Below, piece after piece: positions 21,759 through 31,456 of a DNA stretch of 64,000 nt. Origin of the DNA: Carettochelys insculpta (lineage: Eukaryota; Chordata; Testudines; Carettochelyidae); assembly GCF_033958435.1 (NCBI RefSeq), contig NC_134138.1:271227798-271291797 (forward strand). Direction: 5' to 3'. The position numbers were made by a program, and so were the translations under genes. Each line of letters starts with the position of its first letter. The stretch's first letter is position 1. Under the pieces are notes generated by a model. The model ran no database searches and was not told the origin of the DNA. It worked only from the letters and a program-made list of their open reading frames with translations.

Positions 21759-24164
21759 TGCTACATCTACACATGCCAGATCTTCCGGAGAAGGACCTTC
21801 TGAGCATCTACACGCAAAGCACCATCCAAAAAGCTGCCTGGTCTTGCAGATTGCATCACACGTGTGGATGCTCTTCCAGATGAACAGGGCAGGAAACGCC
21901 ACAGAAAGGGTCGCATGGCCGGAGAGCCCTTCAAGGGCACCAGCCATGAAGCCTGTTAAAAGGCCCTCCTCAAAAGCCACTCCCTGCACAAGTTGCTGAG
22001 GCTAGTCCTGCTGCCCACAGCACAGCTCACCCTCTCGCTGCTCCTGCACCAGTCCACATGCCAGGCATGAACCTTGAGCAGCTGCAGCAGCGCACGGTCA
22101 CCCTGACAAGGGTGCTGGGGAGCCTCCTGGCCACGCTTCTCGGCCTCCTGTGGGAATGCAACACGGTCTCTGAGGGCCTCGACCCACCCCTGCCAGGCCC
22201 CCGACAGGCCATTCCCCGTGTTTGCATCCACACCGCCAGCAGTGTCTGGTGGGGCAGGGTGGTGATAACCCAGTGGAACAATGACCAATAGCAGTGGAAC
22301 TGCAGGGGCACTGGGGGCGGGGGGGAGCAGGGAGGCGGGGGAGCGCCAGGAGGGCCCTGCACACATGGCGGACCAGACCCACCACCTCCTCCCATGTGGC
22401 CCACGCCCCTGTAGCTCTTCCGCCTCCAGGGCCAGGCACCTCTCCACCAGTGTCTGTTGGTGGTGGAGGGCGGCTGGCTGTGCATCAGTCTCCTCCACCA
22501 GACCCTGCCAATGGGCCCTGCATGCCTGCTGGGCTGCAGCCTCTCAGGAGGGTCATGACCTGGCTGGGGGTCTTCTGGCACCTCCAGCATGGGTGCTGCT
22601 GGCAGGCCCTGGGCTCTTCCAGTGCCTTTCCCATCCCACGGATGGAGCTACAGTAAGACAAGGGGCGGGGGAAACAGCAGGGGTGAGGGCCTCAGACAAG
22701 CCCTGTGTGGCAATCCCCTGCCCCACTCTAGACACCTCCCCGTAGGCCGGACCTAAGGGATGATAATGTCCAGGAGATGCCCTCATAGCGCAGGCCCTCA
22801 CCGCTGGCACAGTGGCCCAGGCAGCCCCTCGCCTTGGGGGTGCTGCCACCTGTGGAGGGCCCCACCTGGGAGTGGGCTACTGGGTGAGAGGGGTGCGGTT
22901 GGGCACAGAGGGGTCCCTGCCCAGGGAACTTGTAGGCTGGGTGTGGCTGTGCACTCTGGGTCCCCCCCCAGTGCAGACTTGCGAGTGCTGGGGCTCCTGG
23001 AGGGGTGGGGTGGGGGCGTGCGGGGTGACCTGCAGTGTGCTTGAGGCCCCAGGGTGCTCTCTGGGGTGGGGCATCGTGATGTGTGATATGGGGGCCTGAG
23101 TGCACCATGCCGTGTGCTTACCTGGGGTGACCTCGTATAGGTCGGGTGATGCCCTGCTGGAGGTCGCCTGGCTGCTCGAGGCCGATGACCTGGGACTCCT
23201 CAGGGGAGGAGTCCTCTGAGGGTCCCTGGGCCTGGCTGCTGGGCTCGTCCTCCTCCTCAGCATCCTCAGAAGAGCCCTTGTCCTCCCCCTCCAGTGCAGC
23301 AGAGGTATCCCTTGCTGCCGTGTCCACCAGGTGGCAGGGTGGGGATGTGTCGGCCCTTGCCAAGATATCCCGGAGCTCCCTGTAGCAGGGACACCCTGTT
23401 GGGGTGGCACTGGAGCAGTGGCAGCTGTCCCTGGCCTGCACATAGCCCTGCCAGAGTTCTTTAATATTGCATCGGACCTGCTCTGTGATCCAGGCAGGGT
23501 GGCCATGGGTGGCCAGGACCGTGGCCAGGAGGGCGCAGGCAGGGGCATTCCTGTGGTGCCCCAAGGTGTCCCTGAGCACCTCTTCGTCGCATCAGAGTGC
23601 AAGGAGGTCTCACAGCTCTGGCTCTGTCTGTGCCGGGGTCCTCCTCTACCTTGGCCGCTCACTTTCTGGGCTGCCCTCATCGAAGTCCTCAGGGGTGCCC
23701 TGGGGAGTGCAGGGGGCTGGCCGCTGGCCATCTGGCTGCTGGGTACCACTGCAGGGGTGTCAGGAGTCTGTGTGTAGCAGCCAGCACGTGCTGCATGCCT
23801 CCACAGCCCCTGCTTCCTGCTGCAGGGTTTCTGGGTCCTTACAGCTTTAACTGCTGCTAGAGTTAGGCACCATGGAGCCCCAAGGGGCTTGCTAGAGTGT
23901 CTCTGGGCTCCAGCAGGGAGCCACTATGGTGAACCGCCTCTTCTGGAAAAAGCGGTCTGCGGGCATCAACACATGCCTTCTTCTGGAAGAATTTCTGGAA
24001 GAAGGCACTATTCCTGCTACGGTACAGGTGTTAGGAACCCAGAAGAAGCGGTGAGTTCTTCCAGATTCCTTCCAGAAGAGCGCCTTGCATATGCGGACAC
24101 TCTGAAGATTGTCCAGAAGAAAGCAGCTTTCTTCCAGAAGATCTGACACACGTAGATGCAGCCA
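21759..24164 (-). mobile_element. Harbinger-like transposon carrying only a Myb-type gene, 2406 bp
   Basis: The ends are TGCTACATCTACACATG on the left and CACGTAGATGCAGCC on the right, close to inverted repeats of GGCTRCATCTACACRTG. The flanks ATG (21756-21758) and ACG (24165-24167) are a 3-bp duplication with one substitution, and the host CR1 supports ATG as the original. Subterminal zones repeat TTCCAGAAG / CTTCTGGAA. The inside encodes a decayed Myb-like gene and no transposase. Confidence 0.82.
21958..23749 (-). pseudogene. decayed two-exon Myb-like gene of the 2.4 kb transposon
   Basis: Homologous to the Myb-like gene at 29559-31456. Exon 1 reads EEVLRDTLGHHRNAPA, then ATHGHPAWITEQVRCNIKEL (helix 3), then CPCYRELRDILARADTS and an acidic Ser/Glu tail. 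Just upstream, two in-frame TGA codons sit where the relative has Arg and Trp (L-stop-DLLAL-stop-CDEEVL), and a frameshift separates the presumed start at 23749 or 23731. The exon ends at 23122 with donor CAG|GTAAGC. The acceptor TTACTGTAG lies before 22647 and exon 2 contains the helical, Gln/Leu-rich LVEETDAQPAALHHQQTLVE. The intron is about 470 bp. Function in the family: DNA binding at transposon ends. This copy is dead. Confidence 0.75.
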
Positions 24165-24690
24165 CGGTGATCGGGGAGGTCCATGACAATTGAAAAATGG
24201 AAAATGTAGTGCCCATGTTTTAAAAAAGGAAAGAAGTAAAATCCAGGGAACTACAGACCAGTCAGTTTCACATCAGTCCCTGGAAAAAATCATGGAGTAG
24301 GTCCTCAGGGAATCCATTTTGAAGCACGTGGATGAGAGGAAAGTGATCAGGAACAGTAAAACATAGCTTCACCGTGGGCAAGTCATGCCTGGTCAACCTG
24401 ATTGCCTTCTATGACAAGGCAACTGGTTCTAATGACATGGGGAAAGCAGTCGCTGTGATGAACCTTGACTTTAACAAAGCTATTAATACAGTCTCCCACA
24501 GTATTCTTGCCAGCAAGTGAAAGAAGTTTGCATTAGCTGAATGGACTGTAAGGTAGACAGAAAGATGGTTAGATCTTCAGGCCAAATGGGTAGTAATCAA
24601 AAGCTCAATGTCTAGGTAGCAGCTAGCATCAAGCAGGGTGCTCCAGGGGTCAGTCCTGGGGCTAGTTTTGTTAAGCATCTTCATAGATCA

Positions 24691-25490
24691 AAAAAGCAGT
24701 CCTTTTAGCACTTTAAAGACTAACACTAGCTGTGTCTACACGTGCACGCTACTTCGAAGTAGCAGCACTAACTTCGAAATAGCGCCCGTCGCGGCTACAC
24801 GCGTCAGGCGCTATTTCGAAGTTAACTTCGACGTTAGGCGGCGAGACATCGAAGTCGCTAACCTCATGAGGGGATCGGAATAGCTCCCTACTTCGACGTT
24901 CAACGTCGAAGTAGGGACCGTGTAGACGATCCGCGTCCCGCAACGTCGAAATTGCTGGGTCCTCCATGGCGGCCATCAGCTGGGGGGTTGAGAGATGCTC
25001 TCTCTCCAGCCCCTGCGGGGCTCTGTGGTCACCGTGGGCAGCAGCCCTTAGCCCAGGGCTTCTGGCTGCTGCTGCGGCAGCTGGGGATCCATGCTGCAGG
25101 CACAGGGTCTGCAACCAGTTGTAGGCTCTGTGTATCTTGTGTTGTTTAGTGCAACTGTGTCTGGGAGGGGCCCTTTAAGGGAGCGGTTTGCTGTTGAGTC
25201 CGCCCTGTGACCCTATCTGCAGCTGTGCCTGGGACCCTTATTTCGATGTGTGCTACTTTGGCGTGTAGACGTTCCCTCGCAGCGCCTATTTCGATGTGGT
25301 GCCGCGCAACGTCGAAGTTGAACATCGACATTGCCAGCGCTGGAGGACGTGTAGACGTTATTCATCGATGTTGCTACATCGAAATAAGCTATTTCGATGT
25401 AGTCTTAACGTGTAGACGTAGGCAATATAATTTATTAGGTGACGAGCTTTTGTGAGACAGACCCACTTCTTGAGATCTGGAAAATCAGAA
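24691..25490 (+). mobile_element. tRNA-type SINE fragment split by a Harbinger MITE
   Basis: 24691-24727 is CAAAAAAGCAGTCCTTTTAG CACTTTAAAGACTAACAC and 25424-25490 resumes AATATAATTTATTAGGTGAC GAGCTTTTGTGAGACAGACC. Comparison with the intact SINE at 33.4 kb (GACTAACAAAATAATTTATT) shows that the MITE split it in the middle. Confidence 0.8.
24728..25423 (-). mobile_element. Harbinger MITE copy 2, about 696 bp, inverted
   Basis: It is the reverse complement of the copies at 18.3 and 56.3 kb. It starts AGCTGTGTCTACACGTGCAC and ends ACGTGTAGACGTAGGC, with the same CATGAGGGGATCGGAATAG and GGTCCTCCATGGCGGCCATC inside. It is shorter than 711 bp mainly through a small deletion near its 25.35-25.42 kb end. 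The target duplication is not clear. Confidence 0.88.
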
Positions 25491-26039
25491 GCAGGTGGGG
25501 GTGCTACACCTTTCAAAAGCTCTGGCCAGGGCCAACTGGGACCTTTGGTTACACAGTGGCTCATGTTAGGCAATGTGGATCAGTTAGAACTCACGCCCTG
25601 AAGGACACAAGCCTGAATCAAACTCCTTGTCTCTGAGCAACTACTGGACGATGCAGATCCAACTGCATGATTGAAGGTTCGGCTGAACATCGTCAGAGGA
25701 TTTTCATTCATTCTGCCCCACTCCTTTCTAAAAAAACATTCTCTTGAATGGAAATAATCTGTGTCAACCTTCACCTTGGACCAAATTTTTACAACCAAGT
25801 GACAGCGTTTATATGGAAAACCTGACAGGTCTCTACCCATTGGAAGAAATACTGACTTAATCCCTGGTGAGTGGCTATTTCAGTAATACTGAGAGAGGTA
25901 TGGAGAGAACAAGACCACAAGGCACGAACTTAACACCTCAGTCCTTGCCACCTCACTGTTCTCTCCAAGTGGCAGAAAAAGAGGTGTTATTTTTACTTTC
26001 CAAAGAGAAAGTGCCTCTATGAATAAATGTACTTTAAAA
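25491..26039. other. 549 bp without a recognised feature
   Basis: Ordinary composition, chance frames only. Confidence 0.4.
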
Positions 26040-26330
26040 ATTATAATCCTTTATTAAACTGACGTAAGTAAATGTAGAACAGAGAGATGCTGTCACATTT
26101 GATGGATTATCATGCAGCAGACGAACTGCATTATAAAGAAGATGGTAAACATTTTCCTTTTTAAATCAATTATGCTCAGCGCCTATAAAATTAGCTGCTT
26201 AATAAAGCCAATAATGAAATTCCTGCCCTTGTGTCAATAACATAGAAACTGGGCATATTGTTTTAATTTGCAGCTGTTTAGCATGGCCATCCATTCAAAT
26301 GAGTCAGCCGTTTGTTAGGGACCCATTTCT
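26040..26330. other. candidate conserved noncoding element
   Basis: This repeat-free AT-rich stretch has TATTAAACTGACGTAAGTAA, GCGCCTATAAAATTAGCTGC, AATAAAGCCAATAATGAAAT and GTTTTAATTTGCAGCTG. It looks like developmental enhancer sequence: clustered AATTA/TAAT cores and a CAGCTG E-box. No coding frame. This is an inference from composition; no alignment was possible. Confidence 0.35.
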
Positions 26331-26606
26331 GTCAGACTCTCTTAATCTGACTAGCCAACATACATTTTGTAAGCCCCCTCCCCACTGCTTTTCCTTTGAC
26401 AGTGATTTAAAAAAGATCAGTATTTTGGGTCAAATCCTCCCTTGATATATATATACTTTCATAGCTTCTTTGATTTTAGTGCTGCTTTATGTCTCTTGAA
26501 GCTTGGACCTGTCTTGTTTTCTGAGCAGACTCTTTTTGTGACCCTTTATTCCCAAAGCCTACAAGAGTCAGGAGAAATGGAATTTAGCTATGCTGATCAG
26601 TCACTT
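26331..26606. other. short unique stretch
   Basis: No gene; TATATATATA at about 26445. Confidence 0.35.
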
Positions 26607-26904
26607 AGAGTACTTCTATGCTTGCCGGACAATCGACTTGCTCAGGGTTGATCTTCCAGGGTTCGATTTAGTGCACCTAGAGGGGGAAGCACTAAACTGA
26701 CCCATGAAGGCTCTGTGGTTGACCCTTGTGTTCCTTCACTGTCACCAGGAGTAAGGGAGGCCCACAGGAGAGTTTCATCCATCGACCACTTGCTGTGTGG
26801 AGGCCCGACAAATCGTCCAACAATATGTCAATTCCTGCTATGCAATTGTCCTAGCTGGAATTGCATGTCTTAAATTGACTTTTCAGCCTAGTGCAGACCT
26901 GGCC
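26607..26904 (-). mobile_element. GTCTACAC-type MITE, about 298 bp, inverted relative of 8867-9154
   Basis: The right end CCTAGTGCAGACCTGGCC mirrors GGCCAAGTCTACCCTAGG. The interior shares GTTCGATTTAGTGCAC and the small-hairpin region near the left side. The left end is degraded, so the edge is approximate. Confidence 0.6.
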
Positions 26905-27285
26905 TGAGAAGTAATCACTCTGTGTGCACCACTGCCATCTAATTCCTGAGAGAAACGAGATTGGTCCCTGGTGTCTTAATCAACCAAACAATACAGAGGC
27001 TTAAAACTGGATGTGTTTCGGCAATTTTGCCAATTGCCATAAACCTCTTCGGCATTTGAACTGCCGCAGACTGACATGAACACTTGTGTAAAGTAAAGCC
27101 CACCACAGTAAGAGCCATGCCCAACTAGGAACTAAAGGAATCAAAGAGGTTATGAATCATGCCAACTGAAGGGGGAGAAGCGGGGACAGTTGTCCCTGGG
27201 CCTGGTAATTCAAAAGAGCCCTGGACTCCCAGACACCACTGCTGCTACCACAGGAGCAGTAGTGGCCAGAATCCCAGGCTTTTAC
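26905..27285. other. 381 bp spacer before the Harbinger transposon
   Basis: No recognised feature. It ends in TAC (27283-27285), the target site of the transposon. Confidence 0.45.
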
Positions 27286-27614
27286 GGCTACGTTTACACA
27301 TGAACGCTACATCGAAGTAGCCTATTTTGATGAATAACGTCTACACGTCCTCCAGGGCTGGCAACGTCAACGTTGAACGTCGACGTTGGGCAGCACCACA
27401 TCGAAATAGGCGCTGCGAGGGAACGTCTACACGCCAAAGTAGCACATATCAAAATAAGGGTGCCAGGAACAGCTGCAGACAGGGTCACAGGGCGGACTAG
27501 CGCTTCCGGGGCAACAGCTAGCCGCTCCCTTAAAGGGCCCCTCTCAGACATAGGCAGCCTGCACAGCACACAGTCTGCAGAGCCATAGGCACGCACACCT
27601 TGAGCGATGCAGGC

Positions 27615-29058
27615 ATGGACCCCCAGCAGCAGCAGCAGCAGCAGCAGCAGCCAGAGGTCCACCCAGCTGCCCCTGCAGGAGCAGTGCTCGCCCTGCTCCA
27701 TGCCATGCAGGAGACAGCTGAGCACCTCCTTGCCACAGAGGAGGAGCTGCCCGCAGGGGAGGAGGACGCAACCCCCAACCCTGCAGCACCCCGCCTTCCC
27801 GCCCCCCGCCGCACACGCTGCCGGCTGTGGAGCTACCCCACCAGCACCGACTGGTGGTAGCGGCTGGTGCTCGGAGAGTGGGACGACGACCGCTGGCTCA
27901 GGAACTTTCGCACGAGCTGGCAGACATTTCTGGAGCTGTGCCAGTGGCTCACCCCCGCACTCGGGCACCAGGACACCACCATGCGGTGTGCCCTCAGCAT
28001 TGAGAAACGGGTCGGCATCGCTGTCTGGAAGCTGGCCACTCCAGACAGCTGCCGATCCATGGGCCAGCAGTTTGGCATTGGCAAGGCCACCGTTGGGGCT
28101 GTCCTCATGGAGGTAAGAGGACCCACGGGGGGAGGTGGGGGAGGCAGCCCTGGCAGGGGAGGGCGGGAGGGGAGCCCTGGCAGGGGAGGGGAGGGGAGGG
28201 GGGCCCTGGAGGGGAGGTGGGGGGAGGGGAGCCCTGGCAGGGGAGGGCCACACACACCCTGCACACCCCTCATTGGTGCTCTCCCATGTGCTTTCCCTGC
28301 AGGTCATCCACGCCATCAACGCCCTGCTCCTCCACAGGCTCGTGAGGCTTGGGGACCCGGATGCTGCCATCGTGGGCTTTGCCACTCTGGGCTTCCCCAG
28401 TTGCTTCGGGGCTCTGAATGGGACTCACATCCCCATCCGCACCCCGGAACACAGTGGAGGACGCTACTTAAACAGGAAGGGCTACCACTCAGTGGTCCTC
28501 CAGACCTTGGTGGACAGCTGGGGCCATTTCCTGGACATTTATGTGGGCTGGCCTGGCAGCACCCACGACGCCCGGGTATTCCGGAACTCGGGCCTGTGCC
28601 ACTGGCTGGAGGCGGGGACCTACATCCCCCAGTGGGAGATCCCTGTGGGGGACACCACCATGCCCCTCTGCGTCATCGCAGATGCGGCATACCCCCTCCA
28701 GCCCTGGCTCATGCACCCTTACATGGGCCATCTGTCTGCCAGCCAGGAGCGCTTCAACCTGCGCCTGAACCATGCACGCCAGGTGGTGGAGCGCACATTT
28801 GGCCACCTCAAAGGGCGCTGGAGGTGTCTCCTCACCTGCCTTGATGCGGGCCCCACCAACATCCCCCAGATTGTGGGCGCGTGCAGCACCCTCCACAACC
28901 TAGTGGAGAGCAAGGGGGAAGCCTTCTTTCAGGGCTGGGCTGTGGAGGCCGGCAGGGCTGATGTGCAGCCACCCGCTGCCCCCAGTCACCAGGTGGACCC
29001 CGAAGGGACCCGGGTCCGGGAGGCCCTGCGGGCCCAGTTCGACGAGGCCGCGGGGTGA
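27615..29058 (+). pseudogene. HARBI1-like PIF/Harbinger transposase, two exons, one stop and a lost catalytic Asp
   Basis: The enzyme cuts and rejoins transposon ends in the nucleus. Exon 1 is 27615-28112 (start MDPQQQ, a run of nine Gln; an ATG at 27600 is also in frame). It ends at donor GAG|GTAAGAGG. Exon 2 starts at 28303 after CTTTCCCTGCAG, phase 0, and ends at TGA 29056-29058; the total is about 417 codons. Exon 1 has the helical N-terminal region (FLELCQWLTPALG) and a helix-turn-helix (SCRSMGQQFGIGKATVGAVL). Exon 2 holds the DDE_Tnp_4 nuclease: GALNGTHIPIR, YLNRKGYHSVVLQ, WPGSTHDARVF (D255), IADAAYPL (D293), NHARQVVERTFGHLKGRW (E329). The first catalytic Asp of this family lies in G-x-x-D-G-T-H; here it is Asn205 (AAT, 28417-28419). 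Codon 82 is TAG (27858-27860) between DWW and RLVLGEW, in the same frame. With both lesions it should be inactive. Confidence 0.92.
28128..28258 (+). repeat. G-rich minisatellite in the transposase intron
   Basis: The 190-bp intron (28113-28302) is filled by about four to five imperfect units of GGGAGCCCTGGCAGGGGAGG. Runs of three to six G on the coding strand could form G-quadruplexes. Confidence 0.75.
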
Positions 29059-29162
29059 ACGCTGGCAGGCCCCCCACTACCCCCCCATCCTCCACAACAC
29101 TCCCTGCCCTTACGCCCACACCACAGAGCACCCAAGAGCACACCGCCCCCACCTTCCTTGTA

Positions 29163-29168
29163 AATAAA
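29163..29168 (+). terminator. polyadenylation signal AATAAA of the transposase gene
   Basis: AATAAA lies 104 bp after the stop codon, within CTTGTAAATAAAAACAG, and is followed by T/GT-rich DNA (CATGTTTGTCATG). This spacing suits a short 3' UTR. Confidence 0.7.
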
Positions 29169-29199
29169 AACAGACATGTTTGTCATGAAACCAGAATAT

Positions 29200-29460
29200 A
29201 TATCTTGAACTCTTCTTTTTATATTATAACTATGTACAACCAAAATAAATATTATATATATATATATACGTATTATAAGATGAAAGGAAAAAAAGGGGAA
29301 GACAAGGAAGGGGAGAACTATTTACATGGGGGGGCAGGTATCATCATAACATAACAGAACAGGGGGTCTAATACAAACTATTTACAAAACATAGGTGAGG
29401 GGGATATATACAAAGGGGGAGGGGAGGGGCCACATCCTGGGCCCCACACCCCCTAATGTC
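29200..29460. repeat. AT-rich and purine-rich spacer between the convergent transposon genes
   Basis: A (TA)n run sits at about 29252-29270, followed by GGAAAAAAAGGGGAAGACAA-type purine tracts. Minus-strand AATAAA-like signals (for example TTTATATTATAAC complement) could serve the Myb-like gene. Confidence 0.5.
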
Positions 29461-29558
29461 CAGCGCTGGGGGTGGGCGGCCGGGATCCCCGCCTTGGCCT
29501 CAGCCCTGGCCGGGGCTGGCTGGGGGCCGGGCGGACCAGGAGATATGGCCGGCAGGTG

Positions 29559-31456
29559 TCAGCTGGCCCCAGGTCCCCCTTGGCGGAAGGGCCCTCGGTG
29601 GCGGGTGGCGGTGCAACGGCGGACGGCGCAGCGGCTGGAGCAGTGGGTGGAGCAGGCAGGGCGGGGGCAGCGGCGGCCGGCGCGGCATGGGGGGGCCAGG
29701 TAGTTGGCGATACAATCGAAGGTCCGCATGAAGGCCCCCCATGCCTCCTGGCGCCAGGCCAGCACCACCTCCTGCAGCTGGAGGCGGCGCTCCTCCACCC
29801 ACAGCCGCTGCTCGGCGACCTCCAGCTGCCGACAGTGGAGGGCCAGCAGCTGGGGGTCCGTCGCCGTCAGGTGGTGCTGCTGGGTCCGCCGTCTTCCCCG
29901 CTGTGGGGCTGGTCAGTCCTCCGCCAAGGGGCTGGCCTGGAGTGATGGCCCCGGGGGGCTGTCCAGGACCACGGACACCTCACCAGCGCTCTCCGGTCCT
30001 TCCGATGGTGCAGCTACGGAACACAGGAGGGGAGGAAGAAGAGTGGAGACAGCCGTTAGTGTGGGCCCCGAGCCGTGGCCCTTGTCCCCCCACCCCTCTG
30101 CTGCAGGTTCCCCATCCCCGTCCCCATGAGATGCTGCTGTGATGGGGTTCAGGGGTCCCCCTGCACTGCACCCCGTCCGCTGGCAGGAGTGACTCTCACT
30201 CAGCAGGTACAACAGGAGGTTTATCAGGCAACAGATGCCCAGTTTCTCACAGAAGCGACAGTACAGCAGTCAGAGACAGTCCTTCCAACCCGTCCTGGGG
30301 AGAAGACCCCGAGGGGTGCCCCTCTGGGGTGTAGCTTTCCCCCTCCTCAGGCTGGTTGCCTTCCAGCTCTCCCTTTTCCTAGCCTCTAACTGCCACCCCC
30401 GATTCAAACCCAGCTCGGCTCCTCCCTCCTCTTTGTTCAGGGCAGAGGTGTCACCTGCCAGTTGTAGCCCCAGGATCATCCTTAGCCACTGGGAGCTATT
30501 CTGCTTGTTTCTCATATGTAGCCTGACTCTTGCATTTGCACTCCCACCACTCCATCACATGCTGCTGCTGCTGCTGGGTGTCCCACCCCATCCCCCCGGG
30601 GGACCCTAGAGGTTCTGTTCCCCCCAGCCCCGGGGATGGGGCATGGCACTGTCGTGCTGCGGGGGGCAGGGGCTGCTGCACTCTTCTGAGGGACATGCCA
30701 CTGCTGTCCTTGGGGCCATGGTCATCTGGGCATGTGGAGGGCCCTGGTCATATCTATTACCCATGCCCCTCAACCCCGGGGGTGTGCACCGGGGGGGTAC
30801 ATACCCGATGGTCCACTCCCACGGTCGGGGGACACCCGGGGGGCAGACACCCGGCTGGAGCTCCTGGATGGCAGGAAGATCCTCAGGCCGGCGTCGCTGG
30901 AGGAGGACTCCCCCTCCTCCTCCTCCTCCTCCTTCTCCTCTGGTGCCCCGGGGGTGGGCTCCTGGGGGGTCCCCCGGGTTGCAGGGCTTGCCTCTGGGGC
31001 GGACTCCGCCTCCGGGGCCTGCTGGAGCTCCTCGGCCGAGGTATCAAGAGTGGCCAGAGGGGAGGAGGTGTGCTGGGGGCCCAAGATGTCCCTGAGCTCC
31101 CTGTAAAAGGGGCAAGTGACGGGGGCAGCCCCAGATCGGCCGGCCGCATCCTGGGCCCAGGCGTAACCCTGCTGCAGCTCCTTCACTTTACTCTGGACAT
31201 GATCCGGAGTGCGGGCAGGGTGACCCCGGGTGGCCAGGCCCTCGGCCAGCTGAGCGAATGCATCCGCGTTCTGCCTCGTGCTCCCCATTACCTGGAGCAC
31301 CTCCTCCTCGCTCCAGAGCCCCAGCAGGTCCCGAAGCTCAGCCTCCGTCCAAGAGGGGCCCCACTGCCGCTTCCCCGCCTGGCTGCTGGGCTGGGACCCC
31401 GGCTCCCCTTGGGGGGGGGTCCCCTGGGGACGCCTGGGGGGCTGGCGGGCAGCCAT
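29559..31456 (-). pseudogene. Myb/trihelix-like second gene of the Harbinger transposon, two exons, one in-frame stop
   Basis: In this family the Myb-like protein binds the transposon ends and helps bring the transposase to the nucleus. Exon 1 is 31456-30805: a Pro/Gln-rich start, then a trihelix-type domain with WTEAELRDLLGLWSEEEVL (residues 36-54), an RTPDHVQSKVKEL helix (82-94) and CPFYRELRDILG (115-126). An acidic Glu run and Ser/Arg tail follow. Donor is G|GTATGTAC. Exon 2 begins at 30013 after TGTTCCGTAG; the split codon G+CT restores phase and gives PS-A-APSEGPESAGE. A TGA at 29913-29915 follows QASPLAED. The same frame then continues into QLLALHCRQLEVAEQRLWVE, a Leu/Gln-rich coiled coil, and FMRTFDCIANYLAPP, to TGA at 29559-29561. 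Because related elements in this window keep such a helical C-terminus, I take the TGA as a single nonsense change. Confidence 0.88.
30138..30559 (-). mobile_element. solo LTR in the Myb-gene intron, 422 bp
   Basis: The ends are TGTGATGGGGTTC and CCACTCCATCACA (TG...CA with an 8-bp inverted match TGTGATGG/CCATCACA). The flanks TGCTGC at 30132-30137 and 30560-30565 look like a 6-bp target duplication, though CTG repeats on the right make the exact length uncertain. On the minus strand a GATAAA lies about 80 bp before the end, a likely polyadenylation variant. There is no internal retroviral sequence. It lies wholly inside the intron 30014-30804, so splicing could have tolerated it. Confidence 0.8.

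Larger units (their letters stand above)
21205..24690 (+). mobile_element. old CR1 LINE fragment split by a 2.4 kb transposon
   Basis: 21205-21758 carries the linker between endonuclease and reverse transcriptase of CR1 (GCACGGTGCAATCAGGAAAG CC; CATGGGCCCAGATGCAATTC). 24168-24690 continues with the polymerase region (AACTACAGACCAGTCAGTTT, CTTGACTTTAACAAAGC for motif A, GTGCTCCAGGGGTCAGTCCTG for motif B). The join AAAACACATG|GTGATCGGGG is what an uninterrupted CR1 would read, with ATG duplicated by the insertion. Frames are broken by many indels. Confidence 0.8.

Noticed and set aside
22877..23749. 290-codon minus-strand frame
   Set aside because: It overlaps the Myb pseudogene in a different frame; the Myb-like blocks appear only in the neighbouring frame, so most of this is a shadow.
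24728..25423. target duplication for the inverted Harbinger MITE
   Set aside because: The flanks CACT and AATA do not match, and the host SINE sequence varies at this point, so I could not assign one.
27294..28385. 363-codon minus-strand frame across the transposase
   Set aside because: It is antisense to the transposase exon 1 and intron. The Pro/Leu-rich repeats come from the intron minisatellite, and it has no domain.
27867..28844. 325-codon plus-strand frame
   Set aside because: It begins in transposase exon 1, reads through the intron and continues in the wrong frame of exon 2. The spliced model explains the conserved blocks better.
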